Assembly (NCBI GenBank): GCA_964541025.1
Contig: CAZIOW010000017.1
Coordinates: 1-36,898, forward strand
Origin: JAGDXO01 sp964541025
Lineage (GTDB): Archaea; Thermoplasmatota; Thermoplasmata; Thermoplasmatales; GCA-001856825
Length of the DNA stretch: 36,898 nucleotides
Reading direction: 5' to 3'
In this document: positions 13,148-21,036 of the stretch, in pieces
How positions within the stretch are numbered: the stretch's first letter is position 1
How the letters are laid out: each line of letters starts with the position of its first letter
Notes under the pieces: model-generated
Seen by the model: the letters and a program-made list of their open reading frames with translations, nothing else
What the model was told of the DNA's origin: nothing
The model's database searches: none
Translations under genes and position numbers: made by a program

Positions 13148-13651
13148 ATGAAATTTACAATTGAAGGAAGAGGATATATAGAACAGGATGGAAAAAGAGA
13201 ATATTTCAAAAACCACTTTTTCGGTAATGGTTTAAAAGCACTTGCAGAATCAGCTGTTGGGGGTATTTATAATTCTCCTGATATTTTTAGTTGGAACAGT
13301 GTTTATATGTTTGGAATTAGCGTAGGAACAAATACCTCTGCGCCAACTACGTTTAACACATCAGGCTGTTATAGTAGTGTATCTATATTACAGAATCCAG
13401 CATTAGCCATATCTACAAGTTCAAATGGCAGTCAATTTATAACTACTTACGAAATAACCTTTCCAGTTTCAGCACTTCCAGCTATTACCATAGGAGAACT
13501 TTCACTTAACATAAATGATAATGATACTTATTTTGTAGTTTATGGTCCTATTTCCAGAGCTTCAGTAGCGGATGGCGACTTCGCCCCATTCGCATATAAC
13601 CCAGCTAACGCTTTAGTGGTAGTCTGGCAACTGGTATTCGGATTCCAGTAG
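13148..13651 (+). CDS. Tail-fibre-like / surface beta protein, paralogue of 12576, 167 aa
   Basis: The ATG at 13148 is chosen because GGAGG (13134-13138) lies about 9 bases ahead; an ATG at 13139 overlapping the previous stop is in frame. FKNHFFGNGLKALAESAVGG, SAPTTFNTSGCYSS, AITIGELSLNIND and ISRASVADGDFAP match positions in the 12576 protein. Diverged tandem duplicates of a receptor-binding domain would allow heteromeric spikes or host-range variation. Confidence 0.65.
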   Translation: MKFTIEGRGYIEQDGKREYFKNHFFGNGLKALAESAVGGIYNSPDIFSWNSVYMFGISVGTNTSAPTTFNTSGCYSSVSILQNPALAISTSSNGSQFITTYEITFPVSALPAITIGELSLNINDNDTYFVVYGPISRASVADGDFAPFAYNPANALVVVWQLVFGFQ

Positions 13652-13664
13652 ATTTTTTTTATTA

Positions 13665-13695
13665 ATTGAAATATTTTTATACTTTATATTAATAT
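13665..13695 (+). promoter_or_regulatory. AT-rich promoter of the glycosyltransferase genes
   Basis: AATATTTTTATACTTTATATTAATATT precedes the ATG at 13708 with possible TATA boxes at 13671-13680 and 13683-13690. The upstream T-run (13652-13661) also fits termination of the preceding operon. Confidence 0.5.
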
Positions 13696-13707
13696 TTAGC
13701 CGATATT

Positions 13708-14451
13708 ATGACTGGAGCATGGGAATATGAGAAGATTGTAATTGGAGTGCCGATGAGTGGACCCATTGAACACCAGTGGTTTACGGCACTATCACAGCAA
13801 CAGTTTGTGGGGCTTCAGGGGGAGAGGTTTCCATCACAGATGATAACCATGAAACGAGCCCCGATAGACAAAGCGAGGGACTGGATAGCAGACCAAGCAC
13901 TGAAGGCAGGGGCAACAAAGATATTCTGGGTAGATTCAGATACCATACTGCCAGACCCTATGACATTCGCAAAGATGTACAGGATTATGAAACTGAAAAA
14001 TGCAAAGATAGTTTCAGGTGTTTACTGGAGCAAGAAGGGAGAGCCAGCGGTATGGAATATAGAGTACGATGACAAAGGACCGAAGCTCAAGCCTTTCAAG
14101 ATAGAGTACGACTACGTGAACCAGAACGGACAGCAGGGAATAATGCCCAAGAGCATAAACGACAAGCCAATAGACCCCATGAAAGACGATGATTGCATTA
14201 TAAACCCAGACCTCTCAGGCGGGGGACTTATCCTCGTGGACACGGAAGTGTATGAGAATATAGATTACCCGTATTACGACTTTGAGCTTGACTATGTTTC
14301 AAATCCAAGAGGCTTTGGTGAGGACTTCTATTTCCTGAATAAGGCAAAGGCAAAAGGCTATAAGCTCTATGTTGATGTTAGAATCGTGGGATTGCATACT
14401 TATACCGTTATGATAGGACCTGATGGAAGGCAGGTAGGTGTTCCGCCATGA
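13708..14451 (+). CDS. GT-A fold glycosyltransferase, 247 aa
   Basis: VIGVPMSGPI starts the nucleotide-sugar fold; KIFWVDSDTILP (about 72-82) carries the DxD motif (D76, D78) that holds metal and sugar nucleotide. GFGEDFYFLNKAKAKGY (near 207) supplies the ED acidic pair, followed by VGLHTYT with a His ligand. This matches the GT2-like family seen in viruses and prophages. It overlaps the next glycosyltransferase by 4 bases. The pair probably glycosylates the Thr/Asn-rich virion proteins or the host cell envelope. Confidence 0.8.
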   Translation: MTGAWEYEKIVIGVPMSGPIEHQWFTALSQQQFVGLQGERFPSQMITMKRAPIDKARDWIADQALKAGATKIFWVDSDTILPDPMTFAKMYRIMKLKNAKIVSGVYWSKKGEPAVWNIEYDDKGPKLKPFKIEYDYVNQNGQQGIMPKSINDKPIDPMKDDDCIINPDLSGGGLILVDTEVYENIDYPYYDFELDYVSNPRGFGEDFYFLNKAKAKGYKLYVDVRIVGLHTYTVMIGPDGRQVGVPP

Positions 14452-15539
14452 AAGTTGCAGTGATAAGCACTCAGATTTTGCCTGTACCGCCCAAAGGATA
14501 CGGTGGGCTTGAGAGGCAGGCATATTATCAGGCAATAGCTCTACATAACTTAGGTCATGATGTTACTGTATTTGCACCCAGAGGTAGCATGAGCAAGGGA
14601 TGGAAGATATACGAGACAGGAGACATAGACCCTTCAAATAATGAACTTAAAGCATACAAACAATATAAGGAAGCACTTAAAGACTTTGACCTGATAATAG
14701 ACAATAGTTGGCTGAAGGCTTCAATGATGGACTATGACAATGTTCTTGGAATAACGCATGGGGCTAACGCATATTCATCATACCCACCACATGGGCAGAT
14801 TGTAGCAGTGAGCAATTCTCAGGCATTAGACCTCATGGAGCAGTTTGGGAGACCCATACCATTCATTTACAATGCAGTTGAAGGACCTTTCAGGGATTCA
14901 GGAAAACATGAGGATTATTTGCTATACCTTAGCAGGTTTTCAGTGTATAAGGGACCGCTGGCTTTCATAAACTACTGTAAAACACATAATAAGAAAGGAA
15001 TAATGGCTGGTACCACCACTCTTATAGAAAATGACCCAATGACCTTAAACGTTCTGAATACCGTAAAGGAAATAGCTAAGAATGACCCGCTTATAGATTT
15101 CAGGGGAGAAGTGGACGATAAGGAAAGGGCAGAACTGCTTGAACATGCAGCCATGCTCGTAAGCCCCTTGATGAATCCCTATAAAGAAGTATTCGGCATG
15201 AACCTCGTGGAAGCAATGAGCTATGGTACAATTCCCTACGCCACTCAGAAGGGAGCAACTGAAGAAGTCATAGGCGAAGGCGGATGGACAGTAGCGAACT
15301 GGTTTGTAATGGTAAATTCACCATTGCCACCGAGAACTGATGAACTCAGGCAGAAAGCAGTCAATAGGGCTAAGAGTTTATTCTCCATTGAAGCATTGCA
15401 GAATACCCTTAAAATGGTGCTGGAGAAGTATGAGAAGGCAATGGAGAAGAATAAAAGAGGTTCAGGAATGGCAGATGTATTTTCAGTGCATAATTCTACA
15501 AAGGAAGTCCTGAAAATAGAAACAGGACCACAGAAATAA
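14448..15539 (+). CDS. GT-B fold glycosyltransferase, GT4-like, 363 aa
   Basis: The N-terminal MKVAVISTQILPVPPKGYGG and GLERQAYYQAIALHNLGHDV are typical of GT4 enzymes (Gly-rich loop and first helix). VAVSNSQALDLMEQFG and NAVEGPF mark the domain hinge. The sugar-nucleotide half holds LSRFSVYKGP, VSPLMNPYKEVFGMNLVEAM (the E-x7-E region) and SYGTIPYATQKGATEEV. Full length for the family. Retaining transfer to a protein or lipid acceptor is expected; the substrate is unknown. Confidence 0.85.
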   Translation: MKVAVISTQILPVPPKGYGGLERQAYYQAIALHNLGHDVTVFAPRGSMSKGWKIYETGDIDPSNNELKAYKQYKEALKDFDLIIDNSWLKASMMDYDNVLGITHGANAYSSYPPHGQIVAVSNSQALDLMEQFGRPIPFIYNAVEGPFRDSGKHEDYLLYLSRFSVYKGPLAFINYCKTHNKKGIMAGTTTLIENDPMTLNVLNTVKEIAKNDPLIDFRGEVDDKERAELLEHAAMLVSPLMNPYKEVFGMNLVEAMSYGTIPYATQKGATEEVIGEGGWTVANWFVMVNSPLPPRTDELRQKAVNRAKSLFSIEALQNTLKMVLEKYEKAMEKNKRGSGMADVFSVHNSTKEVLKIETGPQK

Positions 15540-15566
15540 ATATATACATATTTTTTATATTTCTTT

Positions 15567-16343
15567 ATGCCTAAAATAGCAGGCTCAATTTTAGGGAAAT
15601 TTAAGAAAGTTGCCCCTACCAACGCAGTGAGTGTTTCATGGAGCTGGTATGATGAGAATAACGGAATTGTGCAGTGGATTTTTAAGAATAACGGAGACCA
15701 GAACCAGAGTGTAATCCTATACAGAAACGGCTATTACTTTGGAAATGCCTATTATCCAGTATATGTTGCCAACCCCTCATTTAATACAAAGTTTTTGAAT
15801 AGCTTGCCAGAACCACTTAAAAATCAATCATTGGAAACCGATTCTCCGCCTCTTGCAGTTATAGATTTCAATGGGAAGATGATTGTAGCCTTCGTATTCA
15901 CTCTTGAACCTGAGCAAACTTGGAGCATGCTCGAAGGAGGATTCTCTCAAGAAATGCCACCTGAGAACCCAACAGTTTTCCCAGTTTCCCTTGAAACAGT
16001 GACTGATATGTGCATAGGTTACAGTGAACAACAGATTTTGGACTGGGATATACAGACCCATACCACACTTCAGGGATTTAGCCCCAATCCAAGCACAATA
16101 AGGACAGCAGTGTTCTTAGCACCGCCTGAAGCACCTTATATATCACTGTTTAACGACTATGTACAGACTGGAGCATGCAAAGTTGAAAACTGTTTTGCTC
16201 TTGTCCAGAAAGGATTCAGCGACCTCAATATAGAACTGATGATAAGAGGAATTGAGTGTATATATAAAAATATAGGCAAGGAATACGAAAGGGACAGATA
16301 CTTAAGAGCTATAAAGGATAAATTACTGATACAAGAAGTATGA
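15567..16343 (+). CDS. Hypothetical protein, 258 aa
   Basis: Preceded by a TATA-like AAATATATACATATTTTTTATA and little leader. The first half is beta-rich with many Trp/Tyr/Asn (VSVSWSWYDENNGIVQWIF, VILYRNGYYFGNAYYPVYV). The second half is helical (ALVQKGFSDLNIELMIRGIE, YERDRYLRAIKDKL). No family recognised. Placement between glycosyltransferases and the membrane-protein gene, and the sugar-binding-like aromatic content, suggest a virion-associated or carbohydrate-binding role, which is inference only. Confidence 0.6.
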   Translation: MPKIAGSILGKFKKVAPTNAVSVSWSWYDENNGIVQWIFKNNGDQNQSVILYRNGYYFGNAYYPVYVANPSFNTKFLNSLPEPLKNQSLETDSPPLAVIDFNGKMIVAFVFTLEPEQTWSMLEGGFSQEMPPENPTVFPVSLETVTDMCIGYSEQQILDWDIQTHTTLQGFSPNPSTIRTAVFLAPPEAPYISLFNDYVQTGACKVENCFALVQKGFSDLNIELMIRGIECIYKNIGKEYERDRYLRAIKDKLLIQEV

Positions 16344-16747
16344 CCGATTCATCATATAGAGTAAGGGAAGGGCTTAAGAATTTCTATCTTAAGCAGGCTA
16401 AGACCTATCACTTCAAGGATGAAGAGATTACCATATACTACGCAAATAGCGATGAAATACCTGAAGATTCATATTACATATTTGGACACGAGAAGGACGA
16501 TTATACGATTCTGGATAACGTCATCTATGACGAGAAAAAGGATGAATTCATAGAAAGAGAAAATGCCCAGATAATTGTTTTCAGTATAAAGCCAATAAAA
16601 GGTCAGAACTTGTGCTATATTTATCCAGCCGTAGTTCTTGAACTTGATGATGGAGAGAAAATACTCATAAGGAATGGAATGTACAGGTTAGTTAGACAGG
16701 AGGATGTCGAAAATGCCAAAAAGCACGACAGCACTGACGTGGAATGA
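16340..16747 (+). CDS. Hypothetical acidic protein, 135 aa
   Basis: Starts 4 bases inside the previous gene (ATGA overlap). Charged and beta-rich (EEITIYYANSDEIPEDSYYI, GQNLCYIYPAVVLELDDGEK). No known domain, membrane segment or Cys cluster. The tail overlaps the next gene's start, so the three genes 15567-16949 form one translationally coupled group. Confidence 0.6.
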   Translation: MTDSSYRVREGLKNFYLKQAKTYHFKDEEITIYYANSDEIPEDSYYIFGHEKDDYTILDNVIYDEKKDEFIERENAQIIVFSIKPIKGQNLCYIYPAVVLELDDGEKILIRNGMYRLVRQEDVENAKKHDSTDVE

Positions 16748-16949
16748 ATGGGTACAGGAATTCAAGCACGGAAGGACACATGATACCTATGGATTAATGC
16801 TACTCTTTGCTATTATTATGGTAAGGATAGCCTTTGAGGTAAACGGCATAGCGATACCAGTGAAGTACAGTTTAATCATGGATATAATAGCCTTAATTAT
16901 AACGGTAGGTGTACTGGTAGATTTAGTTGCACATCTTTGGAAACATTAA
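16713..16949 (+). CDS. Two-span, holin-like membrane protein, 78 aa
   Basis: GGAGG (16699-16703) is correctly spaced for the ATG at 16713; an in-frame ATG at 16704 touches the site and is less likely. Two membrane helices (about residues 26-43, YGLMLLFAIIMVRIAFEV, and 52-75, LIMDIIALIITVGVLVDLV) with a short charged tail resemble small holins in size and layout. Its role in exit or in the virion is not proven. Confidence 0.6.
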   Translation: MPKSTTALTWNEWVQEFKHGRTHDTYGLMLLFAIIMVRIAFEVNGIAIPVKYSLIMDIIALIITVGVLVDLVAHLWKH

Positions 16950-17026
16950 GCAAAAAATAGTTTTTAAATTGAAGTATTATTATTCTCAATTAATTCAATT
17001 CTCTTTATATTTACTGGATTTAATTT
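16950..17026. terminator. T/A-rich bidirectional terminator region
   Basis: Lies between convergent genes. It holds T-runs for both directions (TAGTTTTTAAATT for the plus strand, and the inverse of TTTAATTTTTAG for the minus). No coding capacity. Confidence 0.45.
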
Positions 17027-17485
17027 TTAGATACTGAATTCATATTCTCCATTTATTTTTCTTATCAATTTATCCAGAGGTAAACTTCCTAATTCCCTTG
17101 CTATTTTCTTTATTTCAGGTAGAAAGCTTCGTGTAAGTCTCTTATCAGAAAGCATTTTTTCAGCTATTTTTATCCAAAGCGGACTTAGTTTATATTTCTT
17201 CTTATCTCCTTCCTGAGTAATATTAATCATTTTTAATAGCTCTAATGTTGTAATATCGTCATATATATCATCGGTATAAGGTCCATAATTATCATTCCAG
17301 AACCTATAAGTTTCAGTTGTAATTCCCCATTTTAATTGCTCTATTATCCTTTTCTGAATTGCATAAATCAGCCTTTGAAGCCTTACTTTGCCCACAATCT
17401 CGTTGTCTTTCATGAAATAAAGCAAGAGTAATGGATAGATAGCTCTTGGAAAGCCCGTTTCTTTATTTTGTGGTATTTCATTCAT
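17027..17485 (-). CDS. Panacea/YwgA-like (DUF4065-type) protein, 152 aa
   Basis: IVGKVRLQRLIYAIQKR followed by YRFWNDNYGPYTDDIYDDI matches the SocA/Panacea (DUF4065) and YwgA families, with the conserved LQ-KLLY helix and YGPYS loop. The C-terminus has a winged-helix feel (LELLKMINITQEGDKKKYKL). Panacea proteins act as antitoxins or adaptors in many mobile elements. Leftward in a rightward arm and next to the integrase with a shared divergent promoter region, so it may be a lysogeny-expressed accessory gene. No toxin partner is adjacent. Confidence 0.6.
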   Translation of the reverse strand: MNEIPQNKETGFPRAIYPLLLLYFMKDNEIVGKVRLQRLIYAIQKRIIEQLKWGITTETYRFWNDNYGPYTDDIYDDITTLELLKMINITQEGDKKKYKLSPLWIKIAEKMLSDKRLTRSFLPEIKKIARELGSLPLDKLIRKINGEYEFSI

Positions 17486-17660
17486 CCTAAACCACCTTTA
17501 TAGTAAAGTTATAAAGATACTATTTAAAAATATTTCTCTACAAAATAAACATTTTGTAAACTTTACCATAGTATAGTTCGTTCATGTTATAAATACCTCC
17601 TATCCAAAATCTAAAAAGCGAATGAAAAAATAAATATAAAGATTTCAATTATGTAAACTC
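17486..17660. promoter_or_regulatory. Divergent promoter region between Panacea-like and integrase genes
   Basis: AT-rich with TATA-like boxes for both directions: TTTTTAAATAG near 17520 on the minus strand and AAATAAATATAAAG at 17628-17641 ahead of the integrase ATG (17661). GTAAACTTTAC (17557-17567) is an 11-bp palindrome, a possible operator. An attachment site could lie here; I see no tRNA-like sequence. Confidence 0.45.
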
Positions 17661-18401
17661 ATGAAAGAAGAACAAAAAGACCTTCAACCTTTTAATCAAA
17701 ACTTAAATCCAATACCTTTAGAGAGAATTGAAAGCAAATTTGAAGATAAAAGGTACCAATACTTCAGCGAAGACGAGATAAAACTCATTCTTAATTTTAT
17801 TCAGGCACAATTTAAAAATCAAGAAAGAGGCACCAAAACCCACAGGAAGTATTATCTCCTTATCAACATTCTACTCTATACAGGAATACGCATTTCTGAG
17901 TGTTTAGCGTTAAGTCCCGCCAGCTTTGATTTTACTAATGATTTGATACAGGTAGTGAACTTAAAGGCACATAAAAAAGTTAGGTCTTACTATATCCCCG
18001 ATAAGAATACTGGACTGTTTATGAAGGTAGAGAAACCAGTTAAAAGTAATAAACCAGCTTACAGGACTGTACCTTTAAATAAGAGGCTTAAAGAAGTGGT
18101 ATTGCAGTACTTCCTTGATTACAACATAAATAAGAAATCACAGGAGCCTTTATTTCCCTATACTCGGCAATCAGTGAACAAATACTTCGACAAATTATCA
18201 GTGGCTATGGGTCATAAGAAGGGATGGATAAGACCTCATAAGTTCAGGCATACATTCGCAATAAGGGCTTTAAGGTCAGGGGTAAGCGTAAATGCATTGC
18301 AACAGATATTAGGGCATACTTCTTTAAATACTACAACTGTTTATACAAAGATAACAGCAATAGATTTACAGTCTGAGATGAGCAAATTCATTGAATATTA
18401 A
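17661..18401 (+). CDS. int: Tyrosine recombinase / integrase, 246 aa
   Basis: The catalytic set is complete: R77 in YTGIRISECLAL, a Lys in VNLKAHKKVRSYY, H193 and R196 in RPHKFRHTFAIRAL, H219 in LGHTSLNTTTVYTKI and the nucleophile Y228. The N-terminal domain is short, as in archaeal XerA-like and virus integrases. It would catalyse site-specific integration or dimer resolution. Its C-terminus overlaps the convergent methyltransferase gene by 14 bases. It lies half a genome from the putative origin, a position that would also suit a Xer-type dimer-resolution site. Confidence 0.9.
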   Translation: MKEEQKDLQPFNQNLNPIPLERIESKFEDKRYQYFSEDEIKLILNFIQAQFKNQERGTKTHRKYYLLINILLYTGIRISECLALSPASFDFTNDLIQVVNLKAHKKVRSYYIPDKNTGLFMKVEKPVKSNKPAYRTVPLNKRLKEVVLQYFLDYNINKKSQEPLFPYTRQSVNKYFDKLSVAMGHKKGWIRPHKFRHTFAIRALRSGVSVNALQQILGHTSLNTTTVYTKITAIDLQSEMSKFIEY

Positions 18402-18993
18402 GCACTGTAACCATCCAAACAAATTCTTGATTCTTTAGTAATTTTATCTCTGCTTTATTTCCTATCAGTTCTCTAAAGGATTCAGGAGTGAAATACCTTA
18501 CATGAAAACTATGAGGCTCCACTGAATCAGGGAATTTAGCCTTGAGAACAGGATATGTATGTTTCATGTGTTCTACCCACTTTTCATAGCTTCCGTGTTC
18601 TTTAATTACTGATTCCTCAACATTGGAAAAAGGTTTAACTACTGGTCCCCACATGCTTTCTATCGGTACAGTTATCACAACTCTATCTCTTGCCACTCTT
18701 TTAGCTTCATTAAGCACTCTAACAGGGTCTTTTACATGCTCAAGTACTTCAGCTAAAACAGCGGTACTGAATGACTTATCTTCATAAGGAAGGTTATGGG
18801 CGTCACATTGAGTGAAGTTAGGAAGGTCATATAAATCAAGGTCACACCTATGGACTTGAGGATATAATCCATAAGGCTTGAATATCGGTTCATCTGCACA
18901 ACCTATATGCAATGCGGGCATTGTAGTGTTTTCTCTTATCCATTGAATCCTGTCATAATAAAGCATTTTAAGGGATTCTTCCATAATTATCAT
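18388..18993 (-). CDS. Class I SAM-dependent methyltransferase, 201 aa
   Basis: PALHIGCADEPIF is the glycine-rich motif I, CDLDLYDLP gives the acidic residue after strand 2, QCDAHNLPYEDKSFSTAVLAEVLEHV is the usual motif II/III and ARDRVVITVPIES follows. The family (Methyltransf_11 type) includes small-molecule, lipid and sugar methylators. Last gene of a leftward cluster; overlaps the upstream gene by 4 bases. The substrate is unknown; modifying glycans made with the encoded glycosyltransferases is one possibility. Confidence 0.8.
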   Translation of the reverse strand: MIIMEESLKMLYYDRIQWIRENTTMPALHIGCADEPIFKPYGLYPQVHRCDLDLYDLPNFTQCDAHNLPYEDKSFSTAVLAEVLEHVKDPVRVLNEAKRVARDRVVITVPIESMWGPVVKPFSNVEESVIKEHGSYEKWVEHMKHTYPVLKAKFPDSVEPHSFHVRYFTPESFRELIGNKAEIKLLKNQEFVWMVTVLNIQ

Positions 18994-19595
18994 TCTTGAA
19001 CGGAATTAGCCCTTTCTTCCTGTTGTTTCCTGAGCATTTCCTGCTTGAGAATCCCAATCTGCTTTCTTATATAATCAGCCTGTTGCTTATATTCAGCGTC
19101 TATGTAAGGGTTATCTGGGTCTGTGAAGTGTACGAGGAACTCGTAAAGGTCAGTAATCCTGTTGTTGAGGTATTGGATTACTTTAGGGTCATTCATCAAA
19201 GGTCTTACATTCGGGTCTTCTTTCAGCACCTGTACGATAAAGGGAATATCCGTAAGAATGTCTTCCCACAAATACCTGTACCTTCTAAGGAACACCAAAG
19301 ATAGCTTCTGCCTCCATCCAGCATTGTCCAGCTCGAATTTTACCATCAGATAAGGGACAATGGAAATATTGTACTGTACTGCCGTTCTAAGCCAGTCAGC
19401 GTCAAACAGATTGCCTGCAATAGCCTTCAGCACATTCTTCTTGAATCGTTGTTTCTCTTCCTCAGATAAGCCATAGGGAGCTAAGAATTGCCTTATGACC
19501 TTCATCAACTCTGCCCAGTTCTCTTTCCAGTTTTTGTTGCCGTTGGCTTCATCCTTAGCCATTTCCCTTATCAGCTTATTGTCTCCCTCGTTCAT
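18990..19595 (-). CDS. Hypothetical helical protein, 201 aa
   Basis: Predicted almost all helical with aromatic residues (FLAPYGLSEEEKQRFKKNVL, FLRRYRYLWEDILTDIPFIV) and a charged coil at the end (QADYIRKQIGILKQEML). No Cys, signal or membrane segment, no family recognised. Overlaps neighbours by 4 bases on both sides, so it is cotranslated with the zinc-ribbon gene and methyltransferase. Confidence 0.65.
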   Translation of the reverse strand: MNEGDNKLIREMAKDEANGNKNWKENWAELMKVIRQFLAPYGLSEEEKQRFKKNVLKAIAGNLFDADWLRTAVQYNISIVPYLMVKFELDNAGWRQKLSLVFLRRYRYLWEDILTDIPFIVQVLKEDPNVRPLMNDPKVIQYLNNRITDLYEFLVHFTDPDNPYIDAEYKQQADYIRKQIGILKQEMLRKQQEERANSVQE

Positions 19596-20023
19596 TCTTC
19601 ATTCCCCGTGTTCACTATATCTTCGTCCTCATCGTCCTCTTCGTCCAATTTCTTCCTGCCAAGATATTCATCTTCAGTCATGATTATGTAAGTGACTTCC
19701 AGTTTTCCACCAAATAGTGGGTCTAAGCTCCTTGCTTCAGTTATCAACTTGAAATAGATAGGCTTATGGCATTTGTCGCAATCAGCTTTAGCGAATATCT
19801 TAAGCCCACCTTTATCAATAACAGTGATATTGTCTTTCTTAGCCTCGAATTCTGCCTTGCAGTAGGGGCAAACATCAACAATGCCGTTAAACTTCTTGCT
19901 TTCAAATAGGTTCAGCATTGCGGACCTTTTCTTATATTCTATGCTCTCCATGTATTTGTCATTCAGGAAGTTCTTTACGTCTGATTTATCCACAATACCT
20001 TTAATCTTTGGCAATCTGCTCAA
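19592..20023 (-). CDS. Zinc-ribbon protein with acidic tail, 143 aa
   Basis: CPYCKAEFEAKKDNITV and CDKCHKPIYF form a C-x2-C ... C-x2-C zinc ribbon over residues about 52-90. The protein ends with a run of Asp and Glu (KKLDEEDDEDEDIVN) that could mimic nucleic acid or contact a basic partner. Such proteins often bind nucleic acid or RNA polymerase; no specific family is seen. It overlaps the next upstream gene by 23 bases. Confidence 0.7.
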   Translation of the reverse strand: MSRLPKIKGIVDKSDVKNFLNDKYMESIEYKKRSAMLNLFESKKFNGIVDVCPYCKAEFEAKKDNITVIDKGGLKIFAKADCDKCHKPIYFKLITEARSLDPLFGGKLEVTYIIMTEDEYLGRKKLDEEDDEDEDIVNTGNEE

Positions 20024-20387
20024 CCTCCTTCTGTTGTGTATTCTTTGCCTTCTCTATTAAATTATTGGCTCTATTCAGGTAGTAATTGAGTTTGCTTACT
20101 TTTAGTTTTTCCATTTTAATAGGCTTCTCCATGTGTTCTTTCATGTATTTACTCATGAATTCCCTATAAGGAGTTTTCTGTTTTTCTTCTTCAGGAAGTT
20201 GCCTGTATGCTCTCGCACCTTCACTGAGTAGAATGTTCATTTTCAGTTTTCTTGGGGTCTGCGTTACAGTTGTCAAAGGTATCAGCCTTTGAGTGCCATT
20301 ATCATACGTTCTTTTTATAAAAGCAAGGGAAATTGTCCCTTGAGGTGTCTTAACAATTATCTTTTCATCATACAGCTTATTTGGCAT
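20001..20387 (-). CDS. Hypothetical basic protein, 128 aa
   Basis: Starts with a beta hairpin segment (IIVKTPQGTISLAFIKRTYD), then helical and basic (EFMSKYMKEHMEKPIKMEKL, YLNRANNLIEKAKNTQQKEV). No recognised family. It is the first gene of the group 20387 to 18388, with an AT-rich promoter region (TTTTTTTATAGTAATTTATT on the minus strand) upstream. Confidence 0.6.
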   Translation of the reverse strand: MPNKLYDEKIIVKTPQGTISLAFIKRTYDNGTQRLIPLTTVTQTPRKLKMNILLSEGARAYRQLPEEEKQKTPYREFMSKYMKEHMEKPIKMEKLKVSKLNYYLNRANNLIEKAKNTQQKEVEQIAKD

Positions 20388-20443
20388 TATGAAATAAATA
20401 ATAAATTACTATAAAAAAATAGCGAAATAATGATGGTTCAGTA

Positions 20444-20584
20444 CTACTTTTCGTCCTTTACATCTTTTATGTGAATCCACCAGTCTCCTCGTGGGTCATT
20501 CCCCTCCCTGCAACTCACTATCTCAAGCTTCTCTTTTTCAAGGAAGCTTTCAAGCAATTTCCTTATTTCCTCAGTCTTCCTCAT
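20444..20584 (-). CDS. Small hypothetical protein, 46 aa
   Basis: A short frame with GGCGATACC 5-6 bases before the ATG, the same leader form seen at other genes here. Product: a charged helix (KTEEIRKLLESFLEKEKLEI), then NDPRGDWWIHIKDVKDEK with a probable beta end. Packed 8 bases after the upstream gene. Function unknown. Confidence 0.55.
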   Translation of the reverse strand: MRKTEEIRKLLESFLEKEKLEIVSCREGNDPRGDWWIHIKDVKDEK

Positions 20585-20592
20585 GGTATCGC

Positions 20593-20856
20593 CTAATATA
20601 TATTGAATCGGGATTCAGCCTCCATTTTATAGCCTTTCTCATCAAGCAATTTGAATACAGTATTTATTTTGTCCCAGTCTTCCCTGAGAATTCTGCTACC
20701 GCATGCTACATAGTAAAGCTTCTGCTTTGGCTTCACTGTAAGATAACAGGGATTCTCTGAAACTTTGAACCTTACTACGAGAGAGCTATGGATTATTGCC
20801 TCTCCAATATATTTTCCCTCAAGCTCCCTTATTATATTAGACATTTCTTGGTCCAT
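20593..20856 (-). CDS. Hypothetical protein, 87 aa
   Basis: Helix (MSNIIRELEGKYIGEAI), beta strands (SLVVRFKVSENPCYLTVKP, KLYYVACGSRIL), then helix (DWDKINTVFKLLDEKGY). An alpha/beta protein with two Cys and no known family. A GAGGTGAGATAGG site on the minus strand precedes the ATG and overlaps the stop of the small membrane gene upstream. Confidence 0.65.
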   Translation of the reverse strand: MDQEMSNIIRELEGKYIGEAIIHSSLVVRFKVSENPCYLTVKPKQKLYYVACGSRILREDWDKINTVFKLLDEKGYKMEAESRFNIY

Positions 20857-20862
20857 CCTATC

Positions 20863-20961
20863 TCACCTCATTATCAGTGCGAACATAATCAGTGACATGG
20901 TAAGGACCATTATGAGAAATTCAATGATGTACCTTACATCTTCATCACTGATTTGTACCAC
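20863..20961 (-). CDS. Small membrane protein, 32 aa, probably leaderless GTG start
   Basis: GTG at 20961 begins VQISDEDVRYII, followed by one membrane helix (FLIMVLTMSLIMFALIM). A TATA box (AATATTTAAATAC, 20983-20995 on the minus strand) is centred about 26 bases ahead, so the transcript would start at the GTG itself. Size and tight spacing to the next ribosome binding site support it. Function unknown. Confidence 0.5.
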   Translation of the reverse strand: MVQISDEDVRYIIEFLIMVLTMSLIMFALIMR

Positions 20962-21036
20962 AGAAATACTAATAAGTATGTGTATTTAAATATTTTTTAT
21001 CAGATGTTAATGAAAAAATAGAAAAATTAAATAAAT

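Noticed and set aside
17486..18401. tRNA-type attachment site beside or inside the integrase
   Set aside because: I could not find a TTCRANNC-type arm or acceptor stem, nor a direct repeat that would mark att. A comparison with an integrated copy would be needed.
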